Shown one piece after another: positions 8,503 through 17,158 of a stretch of DNA of 64,000 nt. How positions within the stretch are numbered: the first letter of the stretch is position 1; each line of letters opens with the position of its first letter. The stretch covers positions 1 to 64,000 of the forward strand of contig JAEHCK010000009.1 in NCBI GenBank assembly GCA_020696345.1. The letters are read 5' to 3'. Made by a program: the position numbers and the translations under genes. Below the pieces are notes generated by a model, which was given only the letters and a program-made list of their open reading frames with translations, was not told the origin of the DNA and did no database searches. This DNA is from Thermoplasmata archaeon (GTDB lineage: Archaea; Thermoplasmatota; Penumbrarchaeia; JAEHCK01).

Positions 8503-11500
8503 ATTTTTCCTTTTGTACTTGAAATATTCTTGAGAGATCAATATGATCAATATTATCACCAAGATGACCGGACACATCAATATTACCAGAGCCGGAAGCG
8601 GATCTTCCAGTGCGCCTTTGATCTCGAACATGATCGTAACCTCATCCGATAAATTACCATCGGAAACCGTAATTGTCACATGGTGAACACCTATTTGGCC
8701 CTCTTTAGGTTTAAATCTGATATGTCCCGTGGTTGGATCTATTTCAAATAGATCAGAATCGTCGGTGAATCTTAAAGTATCATTATCATTATCCTCATCG
8801 CGTGCCGTTATCCAAACCTCAAATGTCTCACCTGTAGTAATTATAAAGTGATGATCATCCACCAGCAGTTCGGGTGGGTCATTCACATTCAAGATCTCAA
8901 ATGTTACATCACGCCAGGAACGGTTGTGCTGGTTATGGCCGTCATACACGGTAAAATTGATATTATGGGTCCCCACATCCGAATTTCCGGGAATAAATTG
9001 CAGCCTACCGGTTATTGGATCGATCTGGAACAGTTTGGTCTCTGCACCAAATCGTAGATCACCTGTATCATCATCTTTATCATAAGCAACGGCAGTGATA
9101 TCCACAAATATATCTTCCAAAACAGAAATGTGATCCACGGTAACTGTCACATTATCGCTTTGAACTACCCAATCCATGGTATCGTTGATGACCGGTGCGT
9201 CATTCACCGGTTGGACAAAAATATTAAGATCGTCGAAATCGAACGAGGTACCGTCAAACACACCAAATACCACAGCCACCGTACCATTCCAATCTGCCGG
9301 TGGGTAAAAAGACACAAGAGTGTTATTTATTGTGATATTGAAATCGGGATCACTTATACTGGAAATAAAAAACTGAAGTTCATTTGTATCCATATCCCAG
9401 GTAAATTGTGACAGGTCTAGTTCATCCAAAGCAATAGTATCCTCGTCAATTATCATATCGGGCAGGTTAATGATTATCGGGGGTGTGTTCTCTATTAACA
9501 TGGATTGGACTATATTATTTGATTCGTCGAACTCAAATATTTCCTCATATGGATCGATAAATATTATGATATTATGTGAGCCTGCCTCCAAAGTCCAATT
9601 CACGCTCAGGTTTCTATATTCACCCATGCGTAGTTTCTTGATGATCTTGGTTTGATCGATCATGTTTTCCGGAGAGATCGCATCAAAATAACAATTCACT
9701 TTCAGATCCGAGATATCTGAGGTGCCATTATTGAAGATCCTAAATGATATATTTACGGTGGCCTCTGGCGGGACAGGATTTTTATCAAAGTTCAGATCTT
9801 CTACTTTAATTGACAGATCCTCTTGACCCTCCACTCTTACCGTACCCTGATGGTACAAATAATTATGCGCAGTTACTGTTAAATGATATATGGTCGGCTC
9901 CGTTATGGTCATGTCAAACTTTGCATTTCCAAATTGATCTGTCCTGGTGACGAGATAATCGTTCTCGCCGGTCAAGCACACATCCGCATCATAAACCGGT
10001 TCGCCAGTGGTATTATCCAGCACTTTTATAGTAAATTCCGATCTTCTATATACAGGTGAGAATTTGGTATTATATTCAACTTTAAGTTTATCCGGACTTT
10101 TAGTATAAATTGGAATTTCCGGGTCGCCCAATAGATTATATGCGAACTGGTTGACACGATAAAGTTTATAATAAGTTTGCTCTGTGTGGGGATTTTCCAA
10201 ACTTGTATAATGCAGATAATAGTCAGCTTTCAGATCATATAATATCTCTCCCGGTCTGAACCGACCAGCACCGTTAAAGAATCTGTACCAGAACTCTGCA
10301 TTCAGCCACCAGTTTCCAAATGAAGATTCCTTACCATCCTCAAGAAATTCCAATCTGTACGTGTCCGCCGTTGCACCAATGAATCCGATCGCACCGCCAT
10401 CACCAGATGATATCAAATACTCAAGGTTTGAATCATCGGTCTCGGAAAAGTTGCCTGAGGTACAGGAAGAAGAATATACCAATGGTAACTTGAACCCGTT
10501 TTCCACATTTGTTGCCATGTCATGGTTGAAAAAGAAATCGAAAGAATTGCCAGTACCATCTTTGCCGTTGTAATGTAATACACCATTATCGTTGCCATGT
10601 GAGACCAAATTCACAACAGACGCACCATCATTATATGCGCTTAAAAAGTTACTGGCATTTAATGTATCATTCTTTCTGGAATAATCCCCACCCTGAATTC
10701 TGTCATAATCCAGAAATGTGACATCTTGCATCTGAGGTGGTATATAATCCCAGATCTTCCTGATCACTTCATACGCGTTATCCTTATACCAATTATACCC
10801 TTCATCAACATTTTGAGTGTAGGGATTATCTAAAATATTGGGTCTATCCATGAGTGCGCCAATGAGCATCATTTTATTGAGCCAATCGCCAATAGGTGGA
10901 TCTTTCTCATAGGTCAAGATATTATTTACGGCATTTTCTGCCTCAAGTATGTTCCCCACAGGTATTCGACCTACATATAACTCGGGCACGAAATCCTCCT
11001 CACCACTTTCACCGTATACGTAATTAGAATTATTGTCCCAGGTTGAATCCAGTGCAGAATAATAATAATCAGAATAGCAAAAGTTGTTTATATTTTCCAA
11101 CCCAGCTCCGGTGGAAGCATTATTTGTTAGAAGCAATCGCGATGGGATTATTTCCGAGTCGCCAACCAGAAGCAGCCATTTTAGATTGGGTGTATTATTG
11201 TAATAATCCCTAAGAAACATATGTATCTTGGCTGCAAGATCGTGGCCGAAATATGTCGAATTAATTCCGTTGGAGCCATCTAATACCGCTATAGAAGTAT
11301 AAACGCCCTTTTGTGTCTTCCAGGCCGCTAATGGCTCAACTATAGATAAAAACTCGGTAGGTGTAATTATCAGATACTGGGTCTTTGTATCTATCCCATC
11401 TGGGTCTGCCCTGCCGTTGTAACTGATTTGGATGATCGGCAGATCAGAGATCATCGAATAATTATTTGAGTTTGAGGCTGCTTCATTTATTCCGGCATGA

Positions 11501-11637
11501 CCGACCAATTGAAGAAAAATGGTGGTTATAAGTAAAATAGAAATTAGAAAAACACCGACCTGAAAACTTCGCTTGGTACAAGTTGCTTTAGTCTGTATAG
11601 TTGATGAATGAGCTATCGATGATAACTGTTCTACCAT
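8470..11637 (-). CDS. Secreted gingipain-like C25 cysteine protease with cadherin-like repeats and C-terminal anchor
   Basis: 1,055 residues from ATG 11637; the track's start 44 codons upstream adds low-complexity sequence. A signal helix lies near residues 25-45. The protease domain runs from about 60 to 510: YLIITPTEFLSIVEPLAAWK is the typical entry, with the catalytic His in NLVSHGND and the Cys in YSSSCTSGNF. After it come an Ig-like sandwich, a CARDB-like domain and two to three cadherin-like units, each ending in VNDPP-type linkers. A final membrane helix (ALVILMCPVILVIILIILIS) and a basic tail complete it. The enzyme should sit on the outer face of the cell and cut extracellular proteins. 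Related archaeal proteins occur in protein-degrading Thermoplasmatota, by my recollection. The last residues come from a repeated hairpin. Confidence 0.85.
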   Translation of the reverse strand: MVEQLSSIAHSSTIQTKATCTKRSFQVGVFLISILLITTIFLQLVGHAGINEAASNSNNYSMISDLPIIQISYNGRADPDGIDTKTQYLIITPTEFLSIVEPLAAWKTQKGVYTSIAVLDGSNGINSTYFGHDLAAKIHMFLRDYYNNTPNLKWLLLVGDSEIIPSRLLLTNNASTGAGLENINNFCYSDYYYSALDSTWDNNSNYVYGESGEEDFVPELYVGRIPVGNILEAENAVNNILTYEKDPPIGDWLNKMMLIGALMDRPNILDNPYTQNVDEGYNWYKDNAYEVIRKIWDYIPPQMQDVTFLDYDRIQGGDYSRKNDTLNASNFLSAYNDGASVVNLVSHGNDNGVLHYNGKDGTGNSFDFFFNHDMATNVENGFKLPLVYSSSCTSGNFSETDDSNLEYLISSGDGGAIGFIGATADTYRLEFLEDGKESSFGNWWLNAEFWYRFFNGAGRFRPGEILYDLKADYYLHYTSLENPHTEQTYYKLYRVNQFAYNLLGDPEIPIYTKSPDKLKVEYNTKFSPVYRRSEFTIKVLDNTTGEPVYDADVCLTGENDYLVTRTDQFGNAKFDMTITEPTIYHLTVTAHNYLYHQGTVRVEGQEDLSIKVEDLNFDKNPVPPEATVNISFRIFNNGTSDISDLKVNCYFDAISPENMIDQTKIIKKLRMGEYRNLSVNWTLEAGSHNIIIFIDPYEEIFEFDESNNIVQSMLIENTPPIIINLPDMIIDEDTIALDELDLSQFTWDMDTNELQFFISSISDPDFNITINNTLVSFYPPADWNGTVAVVFGVFDGTSFDFDDLNIFVQPVNDAPVINDTMDWVVQSDNVTVTVDHISVLEDIFVDITAVAYDKDDDTGDLRFGAETKLFQIDPITGRLQFIPGNSDVGTHNINFTVYDGHNQHNRSWRDVTFEILNVNDPPELLVDDHHFIITTGETFEVWITARDEDNDNDTLRFTDDSDLFEIDPTTGHIRFKPKEGQIGVHHVTITVSDGNLSDEVTIMFEIKGALEDPLPALVILMCPVILVIILIILISQEYFKYKRKNKKMFRKKDND

Positions 11638-11839
11638 TTGACCAAACCTTTCAATAACACCTAAATATGAACTCAGGTATATAATTGATTTTTGGTACAT
11701 ATTTCGAAAATAAGTAGAATAGGGGAACGGTAGATAAAAAAAAAAAATACCGATGCAGCAATACAACAATACTTTGAATATTACTGCAAGATCGGTATAT
11801 GTATATATTTGATATTACGGAAAAAAAGCTCAAATTCTA

Positions 11840-12055
11840 TTAATTATTCAGAATTTGAGTGATGTTCGTAACGTCTTTGTTGCCTTCGATCAACTCATAT
11901 ATCTTATCAAGCCTTATGACCATTGCAACATATTCCTGACCATCTTGGGTCTGGTAGCGCTCAGCTTTGCCGAATGCTTCAGCATTTATACTGATCTTAA
12001 GTGCTTTGCCGCTATTGCTCCGACGAACATAGCCTAACAATTCAGATTTTACCAT
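11840..12055 (-). CDS. Small conserved-looking protein, unknown function
   Basis: 71 residues (MVKSELLGYVRRSNSGK...). It is basic at the start, then mixed beta/alpha, with no cysteines and no membrane segment. Size and charge would fit a nucleic-acid-binding protein, but I do not recognise the family. Expression signals are unusually strong for this window: GGAGGTGA seven bases before the ATG, a 7-bp leader hairpin, and a TATA-like AATATATAA further up. It is divergent from the gene at 12449 and follows no operon. Confidence 0.7.
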   Translation of the reverse strand: MVKSELLGYVRRSNSGKALKISINAEAFGKAERYQTQDGQEYVAMVIRLDKIYELIEGNKDVTNITQILNN

Positions 12056-12086
12056 TTATTTCACCTCCGTTCGTTTTCATTTTCAC

Positions 12087-12110
12087 GCCGCCGTAACGGA
12101 TTTCGGCGAC
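12087..12110 (-). promoter_or_regulatory. Leader hairpin of the small-protein gene
   Basis: Read on the minus strand, GTCGCCG and CGGCGGC pair over seven base pairs around a ten-base loop, in an otherwise AT-rich leader. It ends some 30 bases before the start codon, upstream of the GGAGGTGA site. It could stabilise the message or bind a regulator. A TATA-like box lies about 40 bases further upstream (12141-12155). Confidence 0.5.
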
Positions 12111-12228
12111 ATATCGTTGTTGTCTTTGAATATATTAGTAATTATATATTGGAGATCATTGAAAGTATTACCCGGAATTATCAACATGGGTGAAATTGAA
12201 AGTATTATTTAATTTGCCTCATTTCCAA

Positions 12229-12380
12229 TTATTTGATAATTTGTAGATTTCATGATAATTTGATTGGATGGCGATTCCTTGATAATTTGAGGGGATATCG
12301 ATTACTTGATAATTTGATGGGATGTCGATTTCTTGATCAATCCAGCATCAATTCATCAAATTATCATCCCATCATTATTT
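12229..12380. repeat. Palindromic array of 27-nt repeats
   Basis: Three adjacent 27-base units (GATTTCATGATAATTTGATT..., GATTCCTTGATAATTTGAGG..., GATTACTTGATAATTTGATG...) plus partial ones are followed by the inverted form (CATCAAATTATCATCCCATC). The ORF track translated through these units, producing the false N-terminus MIICRFHDNLIGWRFLDNL. A related, longer palindromic array is at 57024-57325. Confidence 0.8.
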
Positions 12381-12403
12381 TTTTGCGAAACGTTTTTTTT
12401 TAC
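12371..12403. terminator. Partial terminator-like hairpin (copy C)
   Basis: The sequence ATCATTATTTTTTTGCGAAACG followed by a T run matches half of the repeated hairpin seen at 8456 and 17877. It lies directly after the 27-nt repeats. Confidence 0.4.
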
Positions 12404-12448
12404 CTATTAACTTATATTTTTAAAGAGATATCATGTATAGCGAATATT

Positions 12449-13024
12449 ATGAAAGCATTAGATATTGTTCAACCTACCATAAAAGAAAAATTTCAGGATC
12501 ATCCCAACTTCTACAGGGTCTACATGGAAGAGAATAAGTTAAAGATCGCATTTTCAGACATGGTAATGGCCGTCACATCCATGGCGTGGGATATTTATTT
12601 TGTTGAGATCCTGCATCGGAAGAACCCTACCGAAACCTCACTAGCGTATGCAAAAGTATGTAAAAATAGGGTGGAACTTTTTTCATTTTTAAAAAAAGCA
12701 CGCGATGCATATGAAAAACCGAATATAACAAAACCTGAAGAAAGGATCGGATTCAAGGTCGATATAAAACATATTTTGGAAGAGCGCTTTAAAGAACATC
12801 CGAAATTTGTAAAGATCTTCTCTGGTTATGAAAAATTATTTATCGTTTTTCAGGATATATTAATTCTCGTGGAACCAATTGGCGGTAGTTTCTATAATTG
12901 GGAATTGTTCGAGCGTGAAGGCGAGCTCGAGGTAAAACATAGAGCTATCGGTGTTAAGATCGGGTTTGAAAAAATTGTGGATATCCTATTTGATCTGCGA
13001 GAAAAAAGTGATAAAAGCGGTTGA
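12449..13024 (+). CDS. Unknown protein with two internally repeated halves
   Basis: 191 residues from ATG 12449; the track's upstream part is repeat DNA. The two halves align with each other: IKEKFQDHPNFYRVYMEEN with KLKIAFSDMVMAV, and LEERFKEHPKFVKIFSGYE with KLFIVFQDILILV. The gene therefore arose by duplication of an approximately 90-residue helix-strand unit. There are no membrane segments or known motifs, so it should be cytoplasmic. No good ribosome-binding site precedes the ATG; the message may be leaderless or translated weakly. It stands alone between two palindromic repeat arrays. I do not recognise the family. Confidence 0.6.
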   Translation: MKALDIVQPTIKEKFQDHPNFYRVYMEENKLKIAFSDMVMAVTSMAWDIYFVEILHRKNPTETSLAYAKVCKNRVELFSFLKKARDAYEKPNITKPEERIGFKVDIKHILEERFKEHPKFVKIFSGYEKLFIVFQDILILVEPIGGSFYNWELFEREGELEVKHRAIGVKIGFEKIVDILFDLREKSDKSG

Positions 13025-13070
13025 ATTTATCTCAATTATTAATGAATGGTGGAATAATGGGTGTTGAAGT

Positions 13071-13185
13071 ATAGGTCATTCGGTCTATCGGTCAATCGGT
13101 CTATCAGTCTACTAGTCAACCAGGTGACTAACTGACCAGGTGACTAACTGACCAGCCGACTAGCCGACCAGCTGACGAAACCTAT
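13071..13185. repeat. Long palindrome built of 8-nt GGTC/GACC units
   Basis: The left arm is ATAGGTCATT then GGTC every eight bases (CGGTCTAT, CGGTCAAT, CGGTCTAT, CAGTCTAC, TAGTCAAC). The right arm is the complement (TGACTAAC, TGACCAGG and so on), closing with ACCTAT. The whole 115 bases can fold back on itself. It lies in the gap between a convergent-free pair of plus-strand genes, upstream of thiC. Confidence 0.8.
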
Positions 13186-13307
13186 ATTAATGATGAATTA
13201 AAAATATCAGGTTATATCGGCAAAGTTTTATACATAAATTAATATGATTGGTTTAATTCACAAAATTCAAATAACTTGAATAATAATGAATATCCAAGGG
13301 TATGATC

Positions 13308-14612
13308 ATGACATTGATGAAAGATGCAAAAGCCGGTTTAACCGAAGACCTTGAAAAGATCGCAAAAATGGAGGGGGTGGACCCTGAAAAGTTGCGTAGA
13401 TCTGTCGCGGAAGGCCGTGTAGTCGTACCCTTAAACCCCATACATGCACCCAGACTAGTGGGCATAGGTTCCGGGCTAAGGGTGAAGATCAATGTGAACA
13501 TAGGCACATCACCCGACCATATCGATCAGGAAGAAGAATTGGAAAAGACCAAGATCGCAATAGAATTTGGGGCGGATACAATAATGGATCTGTCCATTGG
13601 CGGCGATATAGACCAGATAAGGCGGGCGATCCTCAAAACAATTGATGTGCCCTTGGGAACGGTCCCGATCTACCAAGCGGGCCTTGAGGTGGCCAAAACC
13701 ACAAACGGCGCTGTGGTTGATATGACTGAAGACCATATTTTCAATGCCATCGAAAAACATGCGAAAGACGGCGTGGATTTCATGACAGTGCATTGTGGAG
13801 TCACCAAAGAAAGTGTTGAACGTCTGAAACGTCAAGGTAGGGTTACTGACGTGGTCAGCCGCGGCGGGTCGTTTCTGATGGCCTGGATTCTACATAACGA
13901 CAAGGAAAATCCATTATTTGCCAATTTTGATCATTTGCTCGACCTTGCCAGAAAATACGATTTCACGCTTAGTCTTGGTGACGGTTTTCGACCGGGGTGC
14001 ATTGCTGACGCAACCGACAGACCTCAAATACAGGAATTGATCTTATTAGGTGAACTTGTTGACCGTGCACGAAATGCAGATGTACAGGTTATGGTGGAGG
14101 GGCCGGGGCATATCCCATTACACCAGATACAAACCAATGTCCAGATACAAAAAACTACTTGTCATGATGCACCGTTCTATGTTTTGGGCCCACTGGTGAC
14201 CGATGTTGCCCCAGGATACGATCATATCGTCGGTGCGATCGGCGGAGCACTTGCCGCTTATTATGGTGCGGATTTTCTATGCTATGTCACCCCCAGTGAG
14301 CATCTGGCCCTACCCACACTCGATGATGTGCGTGAGGGGACCATTGCCTCGAAGATCGCTGCACATGTTGCTGATATTACCCACGAGATCGATCTTGGGC
14401 AGGATTTAGCCGTTTCTAAAGCGCGAAAAAACTTGGATTGGGAGACACAGTTCAAAAATGTTCTCGACCCTGATAAAGCGCAAAGATATAGAACTCGACG
14501 GATGTCAACCGAAGATGGGGTATGTTCGATGTGTGGGCGCTTGTGCGCCATTAAAATGGTAAAACAATATCTTGATGATGATAAACCAATGCGCGGAAAA
14601 GATACCGAGTAA
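13308..14612 (+). CDS. thiC: Phosphomethylpyrimidine synthase ThiC
   Basis: A radical SAM enzyme that turns aminoimidazole ribotide into hydroxymethylpyrimidine phosphate for thiamine. The 434-residue protein shows family signatures: NPIHAPRLVGIGSGLRVKIN, DLSIGGDIDQIRRAIL, FMTVHCGV, VMVEGPGHIPLHQI and DFLCYVTPSEHLALP. The C-terminal iron-sulfur motif reads CSMCGRLC, that is C-x2-C-x3-C rather than the C-x2-C-x4-C of bacterial ThiC; the shorter spacing may be usual for the archaeal branch. AAGGG seven bases before ATG 13308 favours it over the ATG at 13302. A TATA-like TTTTATACATAAA lies about 80 bases upstream. I see no TPP riboswitch. Confidence 0.92.
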   Translation: MTLMKDAKAGLTEDLEKIAKMEGVDPEKLRRSVAEGRVVVPLNPIHAPRLVGIGSGLRVKINVNIGTSPDHIDQEEELEKTKIAIEFGADTIMDLSIGGDIDQIRRAILKTIDVPLGTVPIYQAGLEVAKTTNGAVVDMTEDHIFNAIEKHAKDGVDFMTVHCGVTKESVERLKRQGRVTDVVSRGGSFLMAWILHNDKENPLFANFDHLLDLARKYDFTLSLGDGFRPGCIADATDRPQIQELILLGELVDRARNADVQVMVEGPGHIPLHQIQTNVQIQKTTCHDAPFYVLGPLVTDVAPGYDHIVGAIGGALAAYYGADFLCYVTPSEHLALPTLDDVREGTIASKIAAHVADITHEIDLGQDLAVSKARKNLDWETQFKNVLDPDKAQRYRTRRMSTEDGVCSMCGRLCAIKMVKQYLDDDKPMRGKDTE

Positions 14613-14659
14613 AGGATCTATATAAATAAATTATAAATAAGACAACGATTTATCGGTAC

Positions 14660-14694
14660 TCCTCCATTAATTAGGTTAGAGCATATCGGGAGGA
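14660..14694 (+). promoter_or_regulatory. Possible ribosome-site-sequestering hairpin before metK
   Basis: TCCTCC at 14660-14665 is perfectly complementary to GGAGGA at 14689-14694, which is the ribosome-binding site of metK. Pairing would hide that site behind a 23-base loop. A TATA-like CTATATAAAT at 14617-14626 places the pair inside the leader. The stem is only six base pairs, so a regulatory role is tentative. Confidence 0.35.
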
Positions 14695-14701
14695 TTATTT
14701 T

Positions 14702-15883
14702 ATGGCACTTTTAAACAATAAAGGAACCTACTTTTTCTCTTCGGAATCGGTGACCGAAGGTCATCCGGATAAGATGGCGGATACCATCTCTGATTCGATC
14801 TTGGATGCAATTATTGTAAATGATGCAAATTGTCGTGTTGCTTGTGAAACCCTGATCACAACCGGCCTCGCCATGGTAGCGGGTGAGATCACAACAAATT
14901 GTTATGTAGATATTCCAAAAATTATACGTAATACGATACGAAAGATCGGCTACGACGACCCTGCAATGGGTTTTGACTGGGAAAGCTGTGCAATAATAGT
15001 ATCAATTGACGAACAATCACCGGATATTTCGCAAGGTGTATCCGAGGGTAAAGGATTACACAAAGAACAAGGTGCTGGCGACCAAGGGATCATGTTCGGT
15101 TATGCCTCTGATGAAACACCGGAATATATGCCATTGCCAATAATTCTAGCACATAAACTTACAAAAAGATTGACCGTCGCAAGGCGTGAGGGGATCATCG
15201 ATTATATCCGCCCCGACGGCAAATCACAAGTTACGGTCGAGTATCAAAATGGCAGACCATTCCGCGTGGAGACTGTGGTAATTGCAATACAACATAAGGC
15301 AGATATCTCACATGAGCAATTGAAAAAAGACATAATCGAAAATGTTATAAAAGAGATCATTCCACCCGAATTAATTGATGATAATACTAATTATTTTGTA
15401 AATGAAACAGGTGCCTTTGTGCTGGGTGGTCCACGGGCGGATTGTGGTCTAACTGGTAGAAAGATCATAGTAGACACATATGGCGGTGTTGGTTCTCATG
15501 GCGGCGGTGCATTTTCCGGAAAGGATCCATCTAAGGTAGACCGTTCGGGCTCATATATGGCACGATATATTGCAAAAAACATAGTTGCTGCCGGACTAGC
15601 AAATGTATGTGAGATCCAGATCGCATATGCGATCGGTGTACCTGAACCTGTATCCATATTGATAAACACCAATAATACGGGTAAGATCCCCGAAGAGACC
15701 ATCTCACAATTGGTCCGTGAGCACTTCGATTTGCAACCGCACGCGATCATCGAACATTTAGATCTACAACGGCCAATTTTCGCAAAAACCGCGTCGTACG
15801 GACATTTTGGCCGCGATGACCCGGATTTCACATGGGAAAGAACCGATAAGGCAGATGCTTTGAAGAAAGCTGCAGGGTTATAA
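14702..15883 (+). CDS. metK: S-adenosylmethionine synthetase, bacterial/eukaryotic type
   Basis: 393 residues making SAM from methionine and ATP. The bacterial-type signatures are all present: [14 protein letters not shown] at the N-terminus, [12 protein letters not shown] near 120, the DGKSQVTV segment, and [23 protein letters not shown] near 265. Most archaea instead use a distinct archaeal MAT family, so this gene was probably gained from bacteria. GGGAGGAT stands seven bases before the ATG. It follows thiC on the same strand but has its own TATA-like box. ThiC and the window's other SAM-dependent enzymes depend on its product. Confidence 0.95.
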   Translation: MALLNNKGTYFFSSESVTEGHPDKMADTISDSILDAIIVNDANCRVACETLITTGLAMVAGEITTNCYVDIPKIIRNTIRKIGYDDPAMGFDWESCAIIVSIDEQSPDISQGVSEGKGLHKEQGAGDQGIMFGYASDETPEYMPLPIILAHKLTKRLTVARREGIIDYIRPDGKSQVTVEYQNGRPFRVETVVIAIQHKADISHEQLKKDIIENVIKEIIPPELIDDNTNYFVNETGAFVLGGPRADCGLTGRKIIVDTYGGVGSHGGGAFSGKDPSKVDRSGSYMARYIAKNIVAAGLANVCEIQIAYAIGVPEPVSILINTNNTGKIPEETISQLVREHFDLQPHAIIEHLDLQRPIFAKTASYGHFGRDDPDFTWERTDKADALKKAAGL

Positions 15884-16026
15884 TTAGATAATCGAGGTTG
15901 TGCGTTTTTATTTTTATTTATCTTGACATTATTAATAAAATTAACTCCAAAGGATTTATATTTCTTGAAAATTATGTGGGGTAGCTATACAACATTAAAA
16001 TTCGCATATGTCAGGTAGGCTAATTA

Positions 16027-16533
16027 ATGAAACGAATAAAAGTTATAAATGAACCTACAGATCTGGTAACAATGCTTCGGGCGCTTGACACACCAGTTAA
16101 ACGGGATGTATTCAATGCAGTAGCCAATGAATGGATCACACTTGCATCTATTCAAGATAAATTTGGAAAAGAAGGTGTGGCCGCATTGGCCTTTTTTGAG
16201 AAGATGAAATTAGTGGAGTCAATGTGGCAAACAACAGAGGATAATAGACAGGAAAAGGCATTTCATTCATATTACATGTCCTTTCACATCAATACATCGT
16301 GTCCTGTGCAAGAGATCTCCGAGATCCTTTCTGTGGCAGTCATGACCGATAAAGATTTCAACAAAATGGAAAAAAGCATAATCGACCTCATTGGTGAACA
16401 AGGCATGTTTGCGGGCGATGTATCCGAACAGAAAGAGCTGTCCATAACTATGTTGAAATCACTGGTTAAACGCTCGATCCTTTTGGATTACCGCGGCCAT
16501 CGTGTTGAGCTGACAAAAAAAGAAGAACGCTGA
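16027..16533 (+). CDS. Winged-helix transcriptional regulator (ArsR-like)
   Basis: 168 residues. The N-terminal 75 form a winged helix-turn-helix: LRALDTPVKRDVFNAVANEWITLASIQDKFGKEGVAALAFFEKMKLVES. A helical C-terminal part follows, with a Cys (NTSCPVQEISEIL) that could serve in sensing or in a dimer. Its opening resembles ArsR-like archaeal regulators. A TATA-like GATTTATATTT lies some 65 bases upstream, and AGGTAGGC precedes the start. The gene is followed by trm56 at 95 bases; targets are unknown. Confidence 0.7.
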   Translation: MKRIKVINEPTDLVTMLRALDTPVKRDVFNAVANEWITLASIQDKFGKEGVAALAFFEKMKLVESMWQTTEDNRQEKAFHSYYMSFHINTSCPVQEISEILSVAVMTDKDFNKMEKSIIDLIGEQGMFAGDVSEQKELSITMLKSLVKRSILLDYRGHRVELTKKEER

Positions 16534-16628
16534 TTGATTATTTCAAATATCAATTATTTTCTTATACCTTTTATTTATTATTCTGAATGAAAGATCTTTG
16601 ATCGTACAAATTTGAGGTTGATCGATTA

Positions 16629-17141
16629 ATGATTACTGTATTACGAATAGGTCATCGGCCATATCGGGACAAACGGATCACAACACATGTCGGTTTGGTT
16701 GCACGTGCGTTTAACGCAGATAATATATTGATTGATACGAAAGATGAGAAATTGGAGAATAACATATTGAGTGTTGTGGACCGTTTTGGAGGTACCTTCC
16801 AGGTCGAAACGGGTGTAAATTGGCGGAAAATACTGCACAGCTGGAATGGAAAGATCATTCACTTGACAATGTATGGTGAACATATTGATGAGGTGTTCAA
16901 CAAGATCACAAAAGGTGTTGATCTGTTAATTGTTGTTGGCTCGGAGAAAGTACGCCGTGAGATCTATGAGATAGCGGATTACAATATCGCAATAGGTCAC
17001 CAACCACATTCTGAAGTGGCGGCATTGGCACTATTCCTGGATAGATATTTTAAGGGTAGTGAATTGAAAATCGGGTTTAATGGTAAACTTCGAATAGTAG
17101 GCAGTCAAAAGGGTAAGATAGTGATCGAGAAGAAAGCATGA
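16629..17141 (+). CDS. trm56: tRNA (cytidine(56)-2'-O)-methyltransferase
   Basis: A SPOUT-class enzyme, found only in archaea, that methylates the ribose of C56 in the T loop of tRNAs. The 170 residues show the family's features: VLRIGHRPYRDKRITTHVGLVARAF at the start and the C-terminal knot (LLIVVGSEKVRREIYEIADYNIAIG, then QPHSEVAALALFLDR). Length agrees with other members. GAGGTTGAT precedes the ATG. It is followed 17 bases later by the HD-domain gene, so the two are likely one transcript. This gene is among the best evidence that the window is archaeal. Confidence 0.93.
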   Translation: MITVLRIGHRPYRDKRITTHVGLVARAFNADNILIDTKDEKLENNILSVVDRFGGTFQVETGVNWRKILHSWNGKIIHLTMYGEHIDEVFNKITKGVDLLIVVGSEKVRREIYEIADYNIAIGHQPHSEVAALALFLDRYFKGSELKIGFNGKLRIVGSQKGKIVIEKKA

Positions 17142-17158
17142 AATTAGGTGGCCAATAA

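Noticed and set aside
12233-12448. N-terminal extension of the 263-codon frame
   Set aside because: The extension translates the 27-nt repeats; similarity between the two halves of the protein begins only after ATG 12449.
13186-13307. Possible TPP riboswitch before thiC
   Set aside because: None of the conserved thi-box segments (such as CTGAGA) can be found in the leader.
14613-14701. Known SAM riboswitch before metK
   Set aside because: The leader is under 90 bases and shows none of the known SAM aptamer cores; only a 6-bp pairing with the ribosome site is seen.
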